In this document: piece after piece, positions 46,454-56,647 of the stretch
Numbering within the stretch: position 1 is the stretch's first letter
How the letters are laid out: each line of letters starts with the position of its first letter
NCBI RefSeq assembly: GCF_000524475.1
Contig: NZ_BAVQ01000003.1
Span: 186,001 to 250,000, forward strand
Source of the DNA: Tomitella biformata AHU 1821
Lineage (GTDB): Bacteria > Actinomycetota > Actinomycetes > Mycobacteriales > Mycobacteriaceae
Length of the DNA stretch: 64,000 nucleotides
Direction of reading: 5' to 3'
Translations under genes and position numbers: made by a program
Notes under the pieces: model-generated
The model's input: only the letters and a program-made list of their open reading frames with translations
The model's database searches: none
Told to the model about the DNA's origin: nothing

Positions 46454-49261
46454 TTGTCTAATGAGGTTGCGGGTTCCGACCCGCGCACGCCCGCACGGGT
46501 GACTGCCGTCGGCGACACCCGGGTTCGGGTGATTCGTGAGGGCGTCGCGTCGTACCTGCCCGATATCGACCCTGAGGAGACGTCGGAGTGGCTTGAGTCG
46601 CTCGATGACCTTCTGGCCCGATCCGGCCCCGGCCGCGCCCGCTACCTGATGCTGCGGATGCTCGAGCGCGCCGGCGAGAACCACGTGGCGTTGCCCGCGC
46701 TCACCTCCACGGATTTCGTGAACACCATCCCCACCGAGAACGAGCCGTGGTTCCCCGGCGACGAGGACGCGGAGCGCACCTACCGTCGTTGGATCCGCTG
46801 GAACGCCGCGATCATGGTGCACCGCGCGCAGCGTCCCGGTATCGGGGTGGGCGGCCACATCTCCACCTACGCGTCGTCCGCGGCGCTCTACGAGGTGGGC
46901 TTCAACTACTTCTTCCGCGGCAAGGACCACCCCGGCGGCGGCGACCAGATCTTCATCCAGGGCCACGCCTCCCCCGGCATTTACGCCCGAGCGTTCCTCG
47001 AGGGCCGTATCCCCGCCGAGCAGATGGACGGCTTCCGCCAGGAGAAGAGCCACGCGGCGAAGGGCGCGCTGCCGTCCTACCCGCACCCGCACCTGATGCC
47101 GGAGTTTTGGGAGTTCCCGACGGTGTCGATGGGCATCGGCCCGATGAACGCCATCTACCAGGCGCGCTTCAACCGCTACCTGCACAACCGCGGCATCAAG
47201 GACACCTCCGAACAGCATGTGTGGGGCTTCCTCGGCGACGGCGAGATGGACGAGGCCGAATCCCGTGGCCTAGTGCACATCGCGGCCATCGAGGGCCTCG
47301 ACAACCTGACGTTCGTCATCAACTGCAACCTCCAGCGGCTCGACGGCCCGGTGCGCGGCAACGGCAAGATCATCCAGGAGCTCGAGTCCTTCTTCCGCGG
47401 CGCGGGCTGGAACGTCATCAAGGTCATCTGGGGCCGCGAGTGGGACGCGCTGATCCAGGCCGACAAGGACGGCGCCCTGGTCAACCTGTTCAACGCGACT
47501 CCGGACGGCGACTACCAGACGTACCGCGCGAAGGACGGCGCGTACATCCGCGAACACTTCTTCGGCCGCGACCCCCGCACCAAGGAGCTCGTCAAGGACC
47601 TCAACGACGAGCAGATCTGGAACCTCAAGCGCGGCGGGCACGACTACGTGAAGCTCTACGCCGCCTACCAGGCCGCGATGCAGCACACGGGCCAGCCGAC
47701 GGTGATCCTGGCGATGACCGTCAAGGGCTACACGATCACGCACTTCGAGGGCCGCAACGCCACCCACCAGATGAAGAAGCTGACCCTCGACGACCTGAAG
47801 GGCTTCCGCGACAAGATGCGGATTCCCGTCTCGGACGCCGAGCTCGAGGCCGACCCGTATCTGCCGCCGTACTACCACCCCGGCGAGGCCGCGCCCGAGC
47901 TGCAGTACATGCTCGCCCGGCGCAAGACGCTCGGCGGTTTCGTCCCCGAGCGCCGCACCGCCGCGAAGCCGCTGACGCTGCCCGGCATCGAGCCGTATCA
48001 GGGCGTGCTGAAGGGCTCCGGCAAGCAGGAGGTCGCCACCACGCAGGCACTCGTGCGCATCTTCAAGGAGCTGCTGCGCGATAGGGAGATCGGCAAGCGC
48101 ATCGTGCCGATCATCCCCGACGAGGCCCGCACGTTTGGCATGGACTCCTGGTTCCCGTCACTGAAGATCTACAACCCCAACGGACAGCTGTACACGTCCG
48201 TGGACGCGGACCTGATGCTGGCCTACAAGGAGTCCGAGACCGGGCACATCCTGCACGAGGGCATCAACGAGGCCGGCTCGATCGCCTCGTTCACCGCTGT
48301 CGGCACCTCGTACGCCACCCACGGCGAGGCGATGATCCCGCTGTACATCTTCTACTCGATGTTCGGCTTCCAGCGCACCGGCGACGGCATGTGGGCCGCC
48401 GCCGACCAGATGGCGCGCGGGTTCGTGCTGGGCGCGACGGCCGGGCGCACCACGCTGACCGGCGAGGGCCTGCAGCACGCAGACGGGCACTCGCTGATCC
48501 TCGCGGCGACCAACCCGGGCGTCGTCGCCTACGACCCGTCCTACGCATACGAGCTGGCGTACATCATCAAGGATGGCCTGCGCCGGATGTATGGCGGCAC
48601 GGTCAACCCGGACGGCTCGCTGGCGGAGGGCTTCGGCGGCGAGAATATCTACTACTACCTGACCATCTACAACGAGCCCATGATCCAGCCCGCCGAGCCG
48701 GCGAATCTCGACCTCGAGGGCCTGCTCAAGGGCATCTATCAGATCAACTCCGGTGAGGGCTCCGGCCCGCGCGCGCAGTTGCTCACCTCCGGCGTCGGCA
48801 TGCCGTGGGCACTCAAGGCCCAGCAGCTGCTGGCCGACGAGTGGGGCGTCGTCTCCGACGTCTGGTCGGTCACCTCGTGGAGCGAGCTGCGCCGCGACGG
48901 CATCGAGTGTGAGCTCGAGGCCCTGCGCCACCCGGCCGCCACCCCCCGCGTGCCGTACCTCAGCCAGGCCCTCGCCGGCGCCGAGGGCCCGTTCGTGGCG
49001 GTGTCCGACTGGATGCGCCAGGTGCCGGACCAGATCCGCAAGTGGATCCCGGGCGACTACACCACGCTGGGCACCGACGGCTTCGGCTTCTCGGACACCC
49101 GCGAGGCGGCCCGCCGGTTCTTCAACGTCGACGCCGAGTCCATCGTCGTCGCCGTGCTGGCAGCCCTGGCCGCGCAGGGGAAGGTCGACGCCGGAGCCCC
49201 GGCCCAGGCCGCGACGCGCTACCGGATCGCCGAGGTGCTCCCCAGCACCGAGCAGGGCTGA
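46454..49261 (+). CDS. aceE: Pyruvate dehydrogenase E1 component (homodimeric)
   Basis: Thiamine-diphosphate enzyme that decarboxylates pyruvate and acylates the lipoyl domains of the E2 (sucB product). 935 residues, normal for the single-chain type. Conserved stretches include [32 protein letters not shown] with the ThDP/Mg motif, [36 protein letters not shown] and [11 protein letters not shown]. Start is TTG: AGGAG lies six bases upstream and the frame of the nearby ATG is wrong. Order aceE-mabR-fabD as in M. tuberculosis ties acetyl-CoA supply to the fatty-acid genes. Confidence 0.97.
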   Translation: MSNEVAGSDPRTPARVTAVGDTRVRVIREGVASYLPDIDPEETSEWLESLDDLLARSGPGRARYLMLRMLERAGENHVALPALTSTDFVNTIPTENEPWFPGDEDAERTYRRWIRWNAAIMVHRAQRPGIGVGGHISTYASSAALYEVGFNYFFRGKDHPGGGDQIFIQGHASPGIYARAFLEGRIPAEQMDGFRQEKSHAAKGALPSYPHPHLMPEFWEFPTVSMGIGPMNAIYQARFNRYLHNRGIKDTSEQHVWGFLGDGEMDEAESRGLVHIAAIEGLDNLTFVINCNLQRLDGPVRGNGKIIQELESFFRGAGWNVIKVIWGREWDALIQADKDGALVNLFNATPDGDYQTYRAKDGAYIREHFFGRDPRTKELVKDLNDEQIWNLKRGGHDYVKLYAAYQAAMQHTGQPTVILAMTVKGYTITHFEGRNATHQMKKLTLDDLKGFRDKMRIPVSDAELEADPYLPPYYHPGEAAPELQYMLARRKTLGGFVPERRTAAKPLTLPGIEPYQGVLKGSGKQEVATTQALVRIFKELLRDREIGKRIVPIIPDEARTFGMDSWFPSLKIYNPNGQLYTSVDADLMLAYKESETGHILHEGINEAGSIASFTAVGTSYATHGEAMIPLYIFYSMFGFQRTGDGMWAAADQMARGFVLGATAGRTTLTGEGLQHADGHSLILAATNPGVVAYDPSYAYELAYIIKDGLRRMYGGTVNPDGSLAEGFGGENIYYYLTIYNEPMIQPAEPANLDLEGLLKGIYQINSGEGSGPRAQLLTSGVGMPWALKAQQLLADEWGVVSDVWSVTSWSELRRDGIECELEALRHPAATPRVPYLSQALAGAEGPFVAVSDWMRQVPDQIRKWIPGDYTTLGTDGFGFSDTREAARRFFNVDAESIVVAVLAALAAQGKVDAGAPAQAATRYRIAEVLPSTEQG

Positions 49262-49278
49262 CACCCCGCAAGACCCCA

Positions 49279-49314
49279 CAGGACCCGCAGCCAACACGTC
49301 GGCTGCGGGTCCTG
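49279..49314. terminator. Terminator hairpin downstream of aceE
   Basis: CAGGACCCGCAGCC and its complement form a perfect 14-bp stem with an 8-nt loop, 17 bases after the aceE stop. Confidence 0.85.
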
Positions 49315-49350
49315 CGCCGTCCAGGCCAAAGGTCGCGGTAGCGTCGACTA

Positions 49351-50586
49351 ATGACCGATGACCAGCCCGAGAAGGTTCTGTCTGAGATGCTCCTCAGACG
49401 AATCAAGCGCAACTCGCGCCGGTTGGCCGTCGAGGCCATGCGCTCGATGGAGCAGCAACTGCCGTTTGTGCGCGAGCTCGACGCGTCCCAGCGGGCCGAT
49501 GTCCAGATGGTGGTGCAGACGGCCGTCTCCAACTTCGTGGACTGGCTGCAGAACCCCGACGGCGACATCCTCTCCACCGTGCAGGCCTTCCGCGTGGTGC
49601 CCCAGGACCTCACACGCAAGGTCAAGCTCCGCGAGACCGTCGACATGGTGCGCGTGGCGATGGAGTTCTTCGAGACCTGGCTGCCGCTGATGGCGCGCGA
49701 CCAGGCTCAACTGGTCCTGCTCACAGAGTCGGTGCTGCGCTATGGCCGGGATCTCGGCTTCGCCGCGGCCGCCGTGTACGCCTCCGCGGCCGAGGCCCGC
49801 GGGGCGTGGGACACCCGGCTGGAGGCGATGGTGGTCGATGCGATCGTGCGCGGCGACTCCGGCGCGGCCATGCTCTCCCAGGCCGCCACGCTGAACTGGC
49901 AGCCGGCCACCACGGTCACGGCCATCGTCGGCTCCCCGCCGCCGTCCGACCGGGGCTACGCGGTGGGCCACGTGCATGCGGTCGCCAGCCGCCATGGCCG
50001 CTCCGCGCTGGCCGTCGTGCAGGGCACCCGGCTGGTGCTGGTGGTCAGCGGCGAGGTGGTCAGCGGGGAGCCGGGGTCGGCGGGCGAGTTCACCGAGGAG
50101 TTGTTGGAGGCCTTCGCCGACGGGCCGGTGGTGATCGGCAGATCGGTCCAGACCCTCGGCGCGGCGCATGAGAGCGCGCAGGAGGCACTGCGCGGTTTCC
50201 AGGCGGTCGTCGCCTGGCGCGGGGCTCCGCGCCCGGTCCACGCCTCTGAATTGCTCCCCGAGCGGGCGTTACTGGGCGACCGCACCGCGTTCCAAGCGTT
50301 GGAGGAGGTTGTGATCGCGCCGCTGGTCGCCAGCGGCGGCGCGCTCTCGGACACCCTGGATAGTTTCCTCGACTGCGGGAGCTCGATAGAGCGCTGCGCA
50401 CGCGAGTTGTATGTCCATCCAAATACTGTCCGGTACCGCCTCCGAAAGATCGCGGCTGTGACTGGCCGAGATCCCAGCGATGCACGGGACGCATACGTCC
50501 TAAAGGTCGCTTTATCGGCGAGCCGGATGGTACATGCCGGGCTACTTCCGTTCACTGAAGTCACAAAAATCACTCCAGTAACATGA
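49351..50586 (+). CDS. mabR: PucR/CdaR-type regulator of the FAS-II operon (MabR)
   Basis: 411 residues, counterpart of Rv2242, which has been described as MabR, a regulator of mycolic-acid (FAS-II) genes. N-terminal about 150 residues are helical (RsbR/PucR-type sensor region), the middle is a degenerate GGDEF-like region (HAVASRHGRSALAVVQG), and the C-terminal HTH_30 domain reads CARELYVHPNTVRYRLRKI near 365-383. It lies directly upstream of fabD in the same direction; a matching operator is seen in the gap. ATG start 36 bases after the aceE terminator. Confidence 0.9.
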   Translation: MTDDQPEKVLSEMLLRRIKRNSRRLAVEAMRSMEQQLPFVRELDASQRADVQMVVQTAVSNFVDWLQNPDGDILSTVQAFRVVPQDLTRKVKLRETVDMVRVAMEFFETWLPLMARDQAQLVLLTESVLRYGRDLGFAAAAVYASAAEARGAWDTRLEAMVVDAIVRGDSGAAMLSQAATLNWQPATTVTAIVGSPPPSDRGYAVGHVHAVASRHGRSALAVVQGTRLVLVVSGEVVSGEPGSAGEFTEELLEAFADGPVVIGRSVQTLGAAHESAQEALRGFQAVVAWRGAPRPVHASELLPERALLGDRTAFQALEEVVIAPLVASGGALSDTLDSFLDCGSSIERCARELYVHPNTVRYRLRKIAAVTGRDPSDARDAYVLKVALSASRMVHAGLLPFTEVTKITPVT

Positions 50587-50632
50587 TGTAACGATCCTGC
50601 ATCCGCTACCGATACGGCAAGGTTCACCAGCA

Positions 50633-50653
50633 ATTTGTATAGAACCTACAAAA
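50633..50653. promoter_or_regulatory. MabR-type operator upstream of fabD
   Basis: ATTTGT and ACAAAA form an inverted repeat with a nine-base spacer. As I recall, the published MabR site is TTTTGT, nine bases, ACAAAA; this copy differs at one base. It lies 66 bases before the fabD start and directly after mabR. Confidence 0.6.
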
Positions 50654-50719
50654 CCCGGCCAAAACCTTCGTTTCGCTCGACACTCCGGAACACCCCTCGG
50701 ACAGTGTTGTCTGTAGTAC

Positions 50720-51628
50720 GTGATCGCACTGCTCGCCCCAGGACAGGGGTCCCAGACGCCCGGCATGCTCGTGCCTTGGCTCAAGTTGCCCGGCGCCAGC
50801 GCCCGGCTCGGCCATTGGTCCGAGGCCACGGGGCTCGACCTTGAACGGCTCGGCACCACCGCCGACGCCGCGGAGATCACGGACACCGCGATCACCCAGC
50901 CCCTCGTTGTCGCCGCTGCCCTGCTCGCCTATGCGCAGATCCAGTCGGCGGGCCAGGCACCCGCCCAGCTGCTCACCGCGGGCCACTCCGTCGGCGAGCT
51001 GGCCGCCGCGGCCATCGCCGGGGTCATCACGGCCGACGAGGCCGTCACCCTTGCCGCGATCCGCGGCCGCGAGATGGCCCGGGCTTGCGCGCTCGAGGCC
51101 ACCGGCATGAGCGCCGTGCTCGGCGGGGACGAGGCCGAGGTGCTGGCCTGGCTTGCGGAACTCGACCTCGAGCCCGCGAACCGCAACGCCAAGGGACAGA
51201 TCGTCGCCGCCGGCACGCTCGTCGCGCTGGCGAAGCTGGCCGAGAACCCGCCCGAGAAGGCCCGGGTCCGCGCGCTGCCCGTCGCCGGCGCGTTCCACAC
51301 CCACTTCATGGCACCCGCCCAGGACGCGGTCGCCGCGGCCGCCGCGGACATCACCCCCAAGGACGCCGTCCTCCCCCTGCTGTCCAACGCCGACGGCCAG
51401 ACCGTCACCAGCGGAGCGGAAATCCTCTCCCGCCTGGTCACACAGGTCACCAACCCCGTGCGATGGGACCTGTGCTCCGCCGCGCTGCGCGCCGCCGAGG
51501 TCACTGGCATCGTCGAGCTGCCGCCGGCCGGCACCCTCGTCGGGATCGCCAAGCGCGAGCTGCGCGGCACGCCGACGCTGGCGCTGAAGACCCCGGCGGA
51601 CCTCGACGCCATCGCCGGGCTGGGCTGA
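50720..51628 (+). CDS. fabD: Malonyl-CoA:ACP transacylase
   Basis: Transfers malonyl from CoA to AcpM, supplying the FAS-II elongation cycle for meromycolate synthesis. 302 residues. LLAPGQGSQTPGM at the start, catalytic Ser90 in GHSVGELAAAA and the catalytic His in AGAFHTHFM near 194 are intact. GTG start. First gene of fabD-acpM-kasA-accD6. Confidence 0.96.
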   Translation: MIALLAPGQGSQTPGMLVPWLKLPGASARLGHWSEATGLDLERLGTTADAAEITDTAITQPLVVAAALLAYAQIQSAGQAPAQLLTAGHSVGELAAAAIAGVITADEAVTLAAIRGREMARACALEATGMSAVLGGDEAEVLAWLAELDLEPANRNAKGQIVAAGTLVALAKLAENPPEKARVRALPVAGAFHTHFMAPAQDAVAAAAADITPKDAVLPLLSNADGQTVTSGAEILSRLVTQVTNPVRWDLCSAALRAAEVTGIVELPPAGTLVGIAKRELRGTPTLALKTPADLDAIAGLG

Positions 51629-51734
51629 TCAGCCCCACATTCTGCGCATGCGGGTCTGCGCACTAGTTCCACCGACCCGCCGCCTGCAACACCAGAGAAT
51701 CCACACGCTGTTAAAGAAATGAAGGGACCACATC

Positions 51735-52007
51735 GTGGCTGTCAACAAAGATGAGATCGTTCAGAACCTCGCCGAGATCATCGAGGAGGTCACCGGCATC
51801 GAGCCGTCGGAGATCACCCTGGAGAAGTCCTTCGTAGACGACCTGGACATCGACTCGCTGTCGATGGTCGAGATCGCCGTCCAGACCGAGGACAAGTACG
51901 GCATCAAGATCCCCGATGAGGAGCTTGCCAGCCTGCGCACCGTCGGCGACGTCGTCGCCTACGTCGAGAAGCTTGACGCCGAGGGTGCCTCGGTCGAGGG
52001 CAAGTGA
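51735..52007 (+). CDS. acpM: Meromycolate acyl carrier protein
   Basis: Carries growing acyl chains in FAS-II on a phosphopantetheine arm. 90 residues. Ser41 in [14 protein letters not shown] is the attachment site; helix motif [20 protein letters not shown] follows. It lacks most of the C-terminal extension that lengthens M. tuberculosis AcpM to 115 residues. GTG start with AAGGGA upstream. The stop overlaps the kasA start as GTGA. Confidence 0.96.
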   Translation: MAVNKDEIVQNLAEIIEEVTGIEPSEITLEKSFVDDLDIDSLSMVEIAVQTEDKYGIKIPDEELASLRTVGDVVAYVEKLDAEGASVEGK

Positions 52008-53251
52008 GCTCTCCCGTGAACTCCCTTTCGCTGCACCCGGTTGTTGTGACGTCGATGGCGATCACGACTGCGCTAGCGCCTGATCTGGACAGCACCTGGA
52101 AGGGGCTGCTCGCGGGCGAAAGCGGCATTGCCACCATCACCGAGGACTGGATGACGCAGTCCGACCTGCCGGTGCACTTCGGTGGTCAGCTCAAGATGAA
52201 CCCGGCGGACCGTCTCAAGAAAATTGAGATCCGCCGGCTGGACTACATCCAGCAGCTCGCCGTCGTCCTAGGCCGCGATGCCTGGGCCGGGGCGGGCTCG
52301 CCGGAGGTCGACAAGGACCGGCTCGGCGTCGCGATCGGCACCGGGCTCGGCGGCACGGAGACGCTCTTCGCCACCACCGCCGCGCTGGATGCCGGCGGGT
52401 ACCGCAAGGTCTCGCCGATCGCCGTGCCGATGGTCATGCCGAATGGTCCCGCAGCGGCCGTGGGGCTGGAGGTCGGCGCCCGCGCCGGCGTCCACACCCC
52501 CGTCTCCGCCTGCGCATCCGGCTCTGAGGCCGTGGCCATGGCCTGGCGGATGATCGCCATGGGCGAGGCCGACGTGATGATCGCCGGCGGCGTCGAGGGC
52601 AAGATCACCTCGCTGCCCATCGCCAGCTTCTCCATGATGCGCGCGATGAGCACCCGCAACGACAACCCGGCGGGCGCGTCACGGCCGTTCGATTCCGGTC
52701 GCGACGGCTTCGTCATGGGCGAGGCGTCGGCAATCATGGTGCTCGAGCGTGAGGATCACGCCCGGGCCCGCGGCGCGACCATCCACGCTCGAGTCCTCGG
52801 GGCCGGCACCACGTCGGACGGGTTCCACATTGTGGCGCCCGACCCCAATGGCGCGGGCGCGGCTCGGGCGATGAGCAAGGCGATCCGCTACGGCGGCGTC
52901 ACCCCGGCCGAGGTGGGGCACATCAACGCCCACGCCACCTCGACCGGTGTCGGCGACCTCGCGGAGGCCCGCGCCATCCACACAGCGATCGGCAAGCACC
53001 CGTCCGTCTACGCCCCGAAGAGCGCCCTCGGGCACTCGATCGGCGCAGTCGGCGCGCTGGAGGCGGTCCTCACCGTCATGAGCCTGCGCGAGGGCGTGAT
53101 CCCCCCGACTCTCAACCTCGAGAATCAGGATCCGGAGATCGACCTCGATGTGGTCTCGGGCAGCGCCCGGCACGGCCAGGTCGATGTGGCGATCAACAAC
53201 TCGTTCGGATTTGGCGGGCACAACGTGGCCATCGCATTCGGCCGCGTCTGA
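52004..53251 (+). CDS. kasA: Beta-ketoacyl-ACP synthase (KasA type)
   Basis: Condensing enzyme extending acyl-AcpM with malonyl-AcpM. 415 residues, as KasA (416). The catalytic triad is in place: Cys170 in SACASGSEA, His310 in HATSTGVGD, His344 in [10 protein letters not shown], with a Lys at the usual position before it. GTG start overlaps the acpM stop. M. tuberculosis has a second synthase gene, kasB, directly after; here accD6 follows instead, after a small hairpin. Confidence 0.95.
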   Translation: MSSPVNSLSLHPVVVTSMAITTALAPDLDSTWKGLLAGESGIATITEDWMTQSDLPVHFGGQLKMNPADRLKKIEIRRLDYIQQLAVVLGRDAWAGAGSPEVDKDRLGVAIGTGLGGTETLFATTAALDAGGYRKVSPIAVPMVMPNGPAAAVGLEVGARAGVHTPVSACASGSEAVAMAWRMIAMGEADVMIAGGVEGKITSLPIASFSMMRAMSTRNDNPAGASRPFDSGRDGFVMGEASAIMVLEREDHARARGATIHARVLGAGTTSDGFHIVAPDPNGAGAARAMSKAIRYGGVTPAEVGHINAHATSTGVGDLAEARAIHTAIGKHPSVYAPKSALGHSIGAVGALEAVLTVMSLREGVIPPTLNLENQDPEIDLDVVSGSARHGQVDVAINNSFGFGGHNVAIAFGRV

Positions 53252-53265
53252 TCGACCAGGCAACA

Positions 53266-53291
53266 GGTGGGGGCCCAACCGGGCCCCCACC
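53266..53291. terminator. Short hairpin between kasA and accD6
   Basis: GGTGGGGGCCC and its complement form an 11-bp stem closed by an AACC tetraloop, 14 bases after the kasA stop. It could be a partial terminator or a processing site that lowers or separates accD6 expression. Confidence 0.6.
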
Positions 53292-53339
53292 GTCCGCCGG
53301 GCCCCACGGCCCACACCCGGAATGCACTAGGAGAACGCA

Positions 53340-54761
53340 ATGACTCTTCTCGCACCAGGACAGGGCACCGACTCCCGGCAGGATCCCCGCGACCCCCTGG
53401 GCCGCCTCGACATGCTGTTCGACGCCGGCACCACGCAGGTGCTGCACCCCCGCGACAAGTCCGGCGTCCTTGCCGCGGTCGGCGAGGTCGGCGGCGTGCG
53501 CACCATCGCCTTCTGCACCGACGGCACCGTCATGGGCGGCGCGATGGGTGTGGCCGGCTGCCGCCACATTGTCGACGCCTACAACCTCGCCATCGACGAG
53601 GAGTCCCCCATCGTCGGCATCTGGCACTCCGGCGGTGCTCGCCTCGCTGAGGGCGTCGAGGCCCTGCACGCCGTCGGATTGGTCTTCGAGGCCATGATCC
53701 GCGCGTCCGGGCACATCCCCCAAATTTCCGTCGTCGTCGGCTTCGCGGCCGGCGGCGCCGCGTACGGCCCCGCGCTCACCGACGTCGTGATCATGGCCCC
53801 AGAGGGCCGCGTCTTCGTGACCGGGCCCGACGTCGTCAAATCCGTCACCGGCGAGCAGGTCGACATGCTCGCCCTCGGCGGGCCCGCGACCCACCACCAG
53901 AAGTCCGGCGTCTGCCACATTGTCGCGGACAGCGAGCCCGACGCGTTCGCCCGCGGCCGCAACCTCGTCTCCCTCTTCGCCCAGCCCGGCCACTTCGACC
54001 GCGCCCGCGCCGAGGCCACCGACATGGACCTGAAGTCCCTGCTGCCGGCCTCCCCCCGCCGCGCCTACGACGTGCACCCGCTGATCGAGAACCTCCTGGA
54101 CGAGTCCAGCTTCGAGGAGTTCCAGGGCAAGTGGGCGCGCAATATCGTCACCGGCCTCGGCCGTCTCGCTGGCCGCAGCGTCGGCGTGGTCGCCAACAAC
54201 CCGCTGCGCCTCGGCGGCTGCCTGAACTCCGAGAGCGCCGAGAAGGCCGCCCGGTTCGTGCGGCTGTGCGATGCGTTCGGCATCCCGCTGGTCGTCGTCG
54301 TGGACGTGCCTGGCTACCTGCCCGGCGTCAGCCAGGAGTGGGAGGGCGTCGTGCGCCGCGGCGCGAAGCTGCTGCACGCGTTCGGCGAGGCGACGGTCCC
54401 CCGCGTCACGCTGGTGACCCGCAAGATCTACGGCGGCGCCTATATCGCGATGAACTCCCGCGCCCTCGGCGCGACCGCCGTCTACGCCTGGCCCGAGTCC
54501 GAGGTGGCGGTGATGGGCGCGAAGGCGGCCGTCGGCATCCTGCACAAGCGTGCCCTCGCCGCCGCCCCCGACCATGAGCGCGAGGCGCTGCAGGACCGGT
54601 TGGCGACCGAGCACGAGGAGATGGCGGGCGGGGTGGCGAAGGCAGTGGAGATCGGGGTTGTCGATGAGGTGATCGACCCCGCGAGGACACGAAGTATCCT
54701 TGCCGCAGCGCTAGCGAAGGCCCCGGAGCGCCGGGGCCGCCACAACAACATTCCCCTCTGA
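53340..54761 (+). CDS. accD6: Acyl-CoA carboxylase beta subunit AccD6
   Basis: Carboxyltransferase subunit that makes malonyl-CoA (with a biotinylated alpha subunit encoded elsewhere), feeding FabD. 473 residues, the AccD6 length. Crotonase-like carboxyltransferase motifs are present: GIWHSGGARLAEGVEAL, VVGFAAGGAAYGPAL, VDVPGYLPGVSQEWEG and YGGAYIAMNSRALGA. AGGAG ribosome site six bases before ATG. The gene closes the FAS-II operon as in M. tuberculosis. Confidence 0.95.
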   Translation: MTLLAPGQGTDSRQDPRDPLGRLDMLFDAGTTQVLHPRDKSGVLAAVGEVGGVRTIAFCTDGTVMGGAMGVAGCRHIVDAYNLAIDEESPIVGIWHSGGARLAEGVEALHAVGLVFEAMIRASGHIPQISVVVGFAAGGAAYGPALTDVVIMAPEGRVFVTGPDVVKSVTGEQVDMLALGGPATHHQKSGVCHIVADSEPDAFARGRNLVSLFAQPGHFDRARAEATDMDLKSLLPASPRRAYDVHPLIENLLDESSFEEFQGKWARNIVTGLGRLAGRSVGVVANNPLRLGGCLNSESAEKAARFVRLCDAFGIPLVVVVDVPGYLPGVSQEWEGVVRRGAKLLHAFGEATVPRVTLVTRKIYGGAYIAMNSRALGATAVYAWPESEVAVMGAKAAVGILHKRALAAAPDHEREALQDRLATEHEEMAGGVAKAVEIGVVDEVIDPARTRSILAAALAKAPERRGRHNNIPL

Positions 54762-54816
54762 CTTTTTAGACCCGCGCGGCCAGAGGCTTAGCGCCCCAGC
54801 GATCGCAAGGAAGCAA

Positions 54817-55545
54817 GTGACTAACAACACCCCCAAGGTGACCATCGTTGTGCCCACATACAACGAACGGGAGAACCTGCCCCAGCTGGTGCAGGCCCTC
54901 GAGCAGCTCGAGCTACCGGGCCTGAACCTGCTGGTGGTCGACGACAACTCCCCGGACGGCACCGGCCAGGTCGCGGATGAGCTCACCACCACATCCAGCC
55001 TGCCGATCCGGGTGCTGCACCGCACGGAGAAGAACGGCCTCGGCCGTGCCTACATCGCGGGCATGACCCAGGCGATGGACGAGGGCGCGGACATCGTCAT
55101 CCAGATGGACGCCGACCTCTCGCACCCGTCGTCGGTGCTGCCGATCATGGTCCAGGCCCTCACCACCACCGACGCCGCAATGGTCATCGGCTCCCGCTAC
55201 GTCCCCGGCGGCTCCGTCGCCGAGGAGTGGGCCTGGCATCGCAAGCTGCTCTCCGCGGGCGCGAACTTGTACGTCAACGCGATCCTGCGACTGGGCGTCA
55301 AGGATGCCACCGCCGGGTTCAAGGCGTGGAAGTCCGACACCCTGCGCCGCATCGACCTCAGCACCATCGAGAGCGGCGGCTACTCCTTCCAGGTGGAGAT
55401 GAACTACCGCACGGTCCAGCGCGGAATGCGCATCGTCGAGGTGCCCATCCGGTTCGAGGAGCGTGTCGAGGGCGCCTCCAAGATGACCATGGCCGTGCAG
55501 CTCGAATCCGCCAAGATGCCGTGGAAGCTGCGCTTCGGCAAGTAG
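54817..55545 (+). CDS. Polyprenol-phosphate mannosyltransferase-like glycosyltransferase (GT2)
   Basis: 242-residue family-2 glycosyltransferase of the dolichol-phosphate mannose synthase (DPM1/Ppm1) group: makes polyprenyl-phosphate mannose, donor for lipoarabinomannan and protein mannosylation. VTIVVPTYNERENLPQLV, VVDDNSPDGTG, the DxD motif MDADLSHP near residue 98, and DATAGFKAWK are diagnostic. No membrane helices, unlike fused Ppm1. GTG with AAGGAAG upstream. It follows accD6 by 55 bases and could be read from the same transcript. Confidence 0.9.
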   Translation: MTNNTPKVTIVVPTYNERENLPQLVQALEQLELPGLNLLVVDDNSPDGTGQVADELTTTSSLPIRVLHRTEKNGLGRAYIAGMTQAMDEGADIVIQMDADLSHPSSVLPIMVQALTTTDAAMVIGSRYVPGGSVAEEWAWHRKLLSAGANLYVNAILRLGVKDATAGFKAWKSDTLRRIDLSTIESGGYSFQVEMNYRTVQRGMRIVEVPIRFEERVEGASKMTMAVQLESAKMPWKLRFGK

Positions 55546-55561
55546 CCCCCGCACTAGGAGC

Positions 55562-55587
55562 GGTCGGCCTCCAGTTGGGGGCCGACC
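55562..55587. terminator. Terminator hairpin after the mannosyltransferase gene
   Basis: GGTCGGCC and GGCCGACC pair (8 bp) around a 10-nt loop, 16 bases after the stop. Confidence 0.65.
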
Positions 55588-55649
55588 ACCCCCACCCCCA
55601 TTGGGAAGCTCGCCGAGGCCAGAGGGCTGTCCGCGATAACGTCAGCCCC

Positions 55650-56642
55650 ATGAGAGTCTTCGCGCCGCTAGACGCGCAACTACCACTGGCCGAGGTGGCC
55701 GCCACGGTGTCCCGGATCGAACAACTCGGCTACGACGGCATCCACGTCCCGGAGACCACGCATGACTCCATGATGGTGGCGCTGCTCGCGCTGCAGAGCT
55801 CCACGGCGCTGACCGTCCGCACCGCGGTGACCGTCGCCTTCCCACGCAGCCCCATGGTGCTGGCCCTGGCCGCGTGGGATCTCGCGCAGTTCTCCGGCGG
55901 CCGCTTCGAACTGGGCCTCGGCACGCAAGTGCGACCCAACATCGAGGGCCGTTACGGCGTGCCCTGGTCCGACCCCGTGGGCCGGATGCGCGACTACGTC
56001 GGTGCGCTGCGCGCCATCTGGACCGCGTTCCAGGACGGCGGCCCGCTGCGCTTCGACTCCGCGCACTATAAGTTCACCCGGCTGCAGCCGTACTTCAACC
56101 CAGGTCCCATCGCCTGCCCCACCATCCCGGTCTACCTCGGCGGGATCGGCCCGGCCATGTGCGCGTTGGCGGGCACCGTGGCCGACGGGCTGATCACCCA
56201 CCCCACCGGCGCATTGCCGGCGGTGCTCGCAGAGGCGTCCGCGGCGGTGCGCGCGCACGGCTCCGCGGCGGTGATCGCCTCTGCGCAGTACGTCAGCGGC
56301 GCGGACCCGGCGGCGATCGCCCTCAACCGGGAGGCCAAGCGCCGATCGCTGGCCTTCCTCTATTCGACGCCCGCCTATCGCGGTGCGCTTGAGCGGCTCG
56401 GCATGGCCGATCGGGCAGATCGGCTGCATCTGCTCAGCCGCGCGGGCGAGTGGTCGGAGATGGCCGCCGTCGTGGACGATGCGATGCTCGACGCGATCGC
56501 GCCCACCGCCTCCTACCCCGAGCTGCCTCAGCTACTGGCGGGCCGCTACGGCGCGCTTGCCGACGGGCTCGTGATCGCTCCGCCGGTGGACCCGGGCGAG
56601 GATCTGCTCATGGCGAGGGCGCTGGCGGTGCTGCGGGGCTGA
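55650..56642 (+). CDS. LLM-class F420/flavin-dependent oxidoreductase
   Basis: 330-residue luciferase-like monooxygenase domain protein, of the TIGR03617-type F420-dependent group. Landmarks: IEQLGYDGIHVPETTHDS, FELGLGTQVRPNIEGRYGV and VYLGGIGPAMCALAGTVADG. Substrate unknown. The ATG was chosen as the first codon after a terminator hairpin; the frame is open far upstream but there it shadows the mannosyltransferase. It is convergent with the DUF3145 gene. Confidence 0.85.
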   Translation: MRVFAPLDAQLPLAEVAATVSRIEQLGYDGIHVPETTHDSMMVALLALQSSTALTVRTAVTVAFPRSPMVLALAAWDLAQFSGGRFELGLGTQVRPNIEGRYGVPWSDPVGRMRDYVGALRAIWTAFQDGGPLRFDSAHYKFTRLQPYFNPGPIACPTIPVYLGGIGPAMCALAGTVADGLITHPTGALPAVLAEASAAVRAHGSAAVIASAQYVSGADPAAIALNREAKRRSLAFLYSTPAYRGALERLGMADRADRLHLLSRAGEWSEMAAVVDDAMLDAIAPTASYPELPQLLAGRYGALADGLVIAPPVDPGEDLLMARALAVLRG

Positions 56643-56647
56643 GTGGC

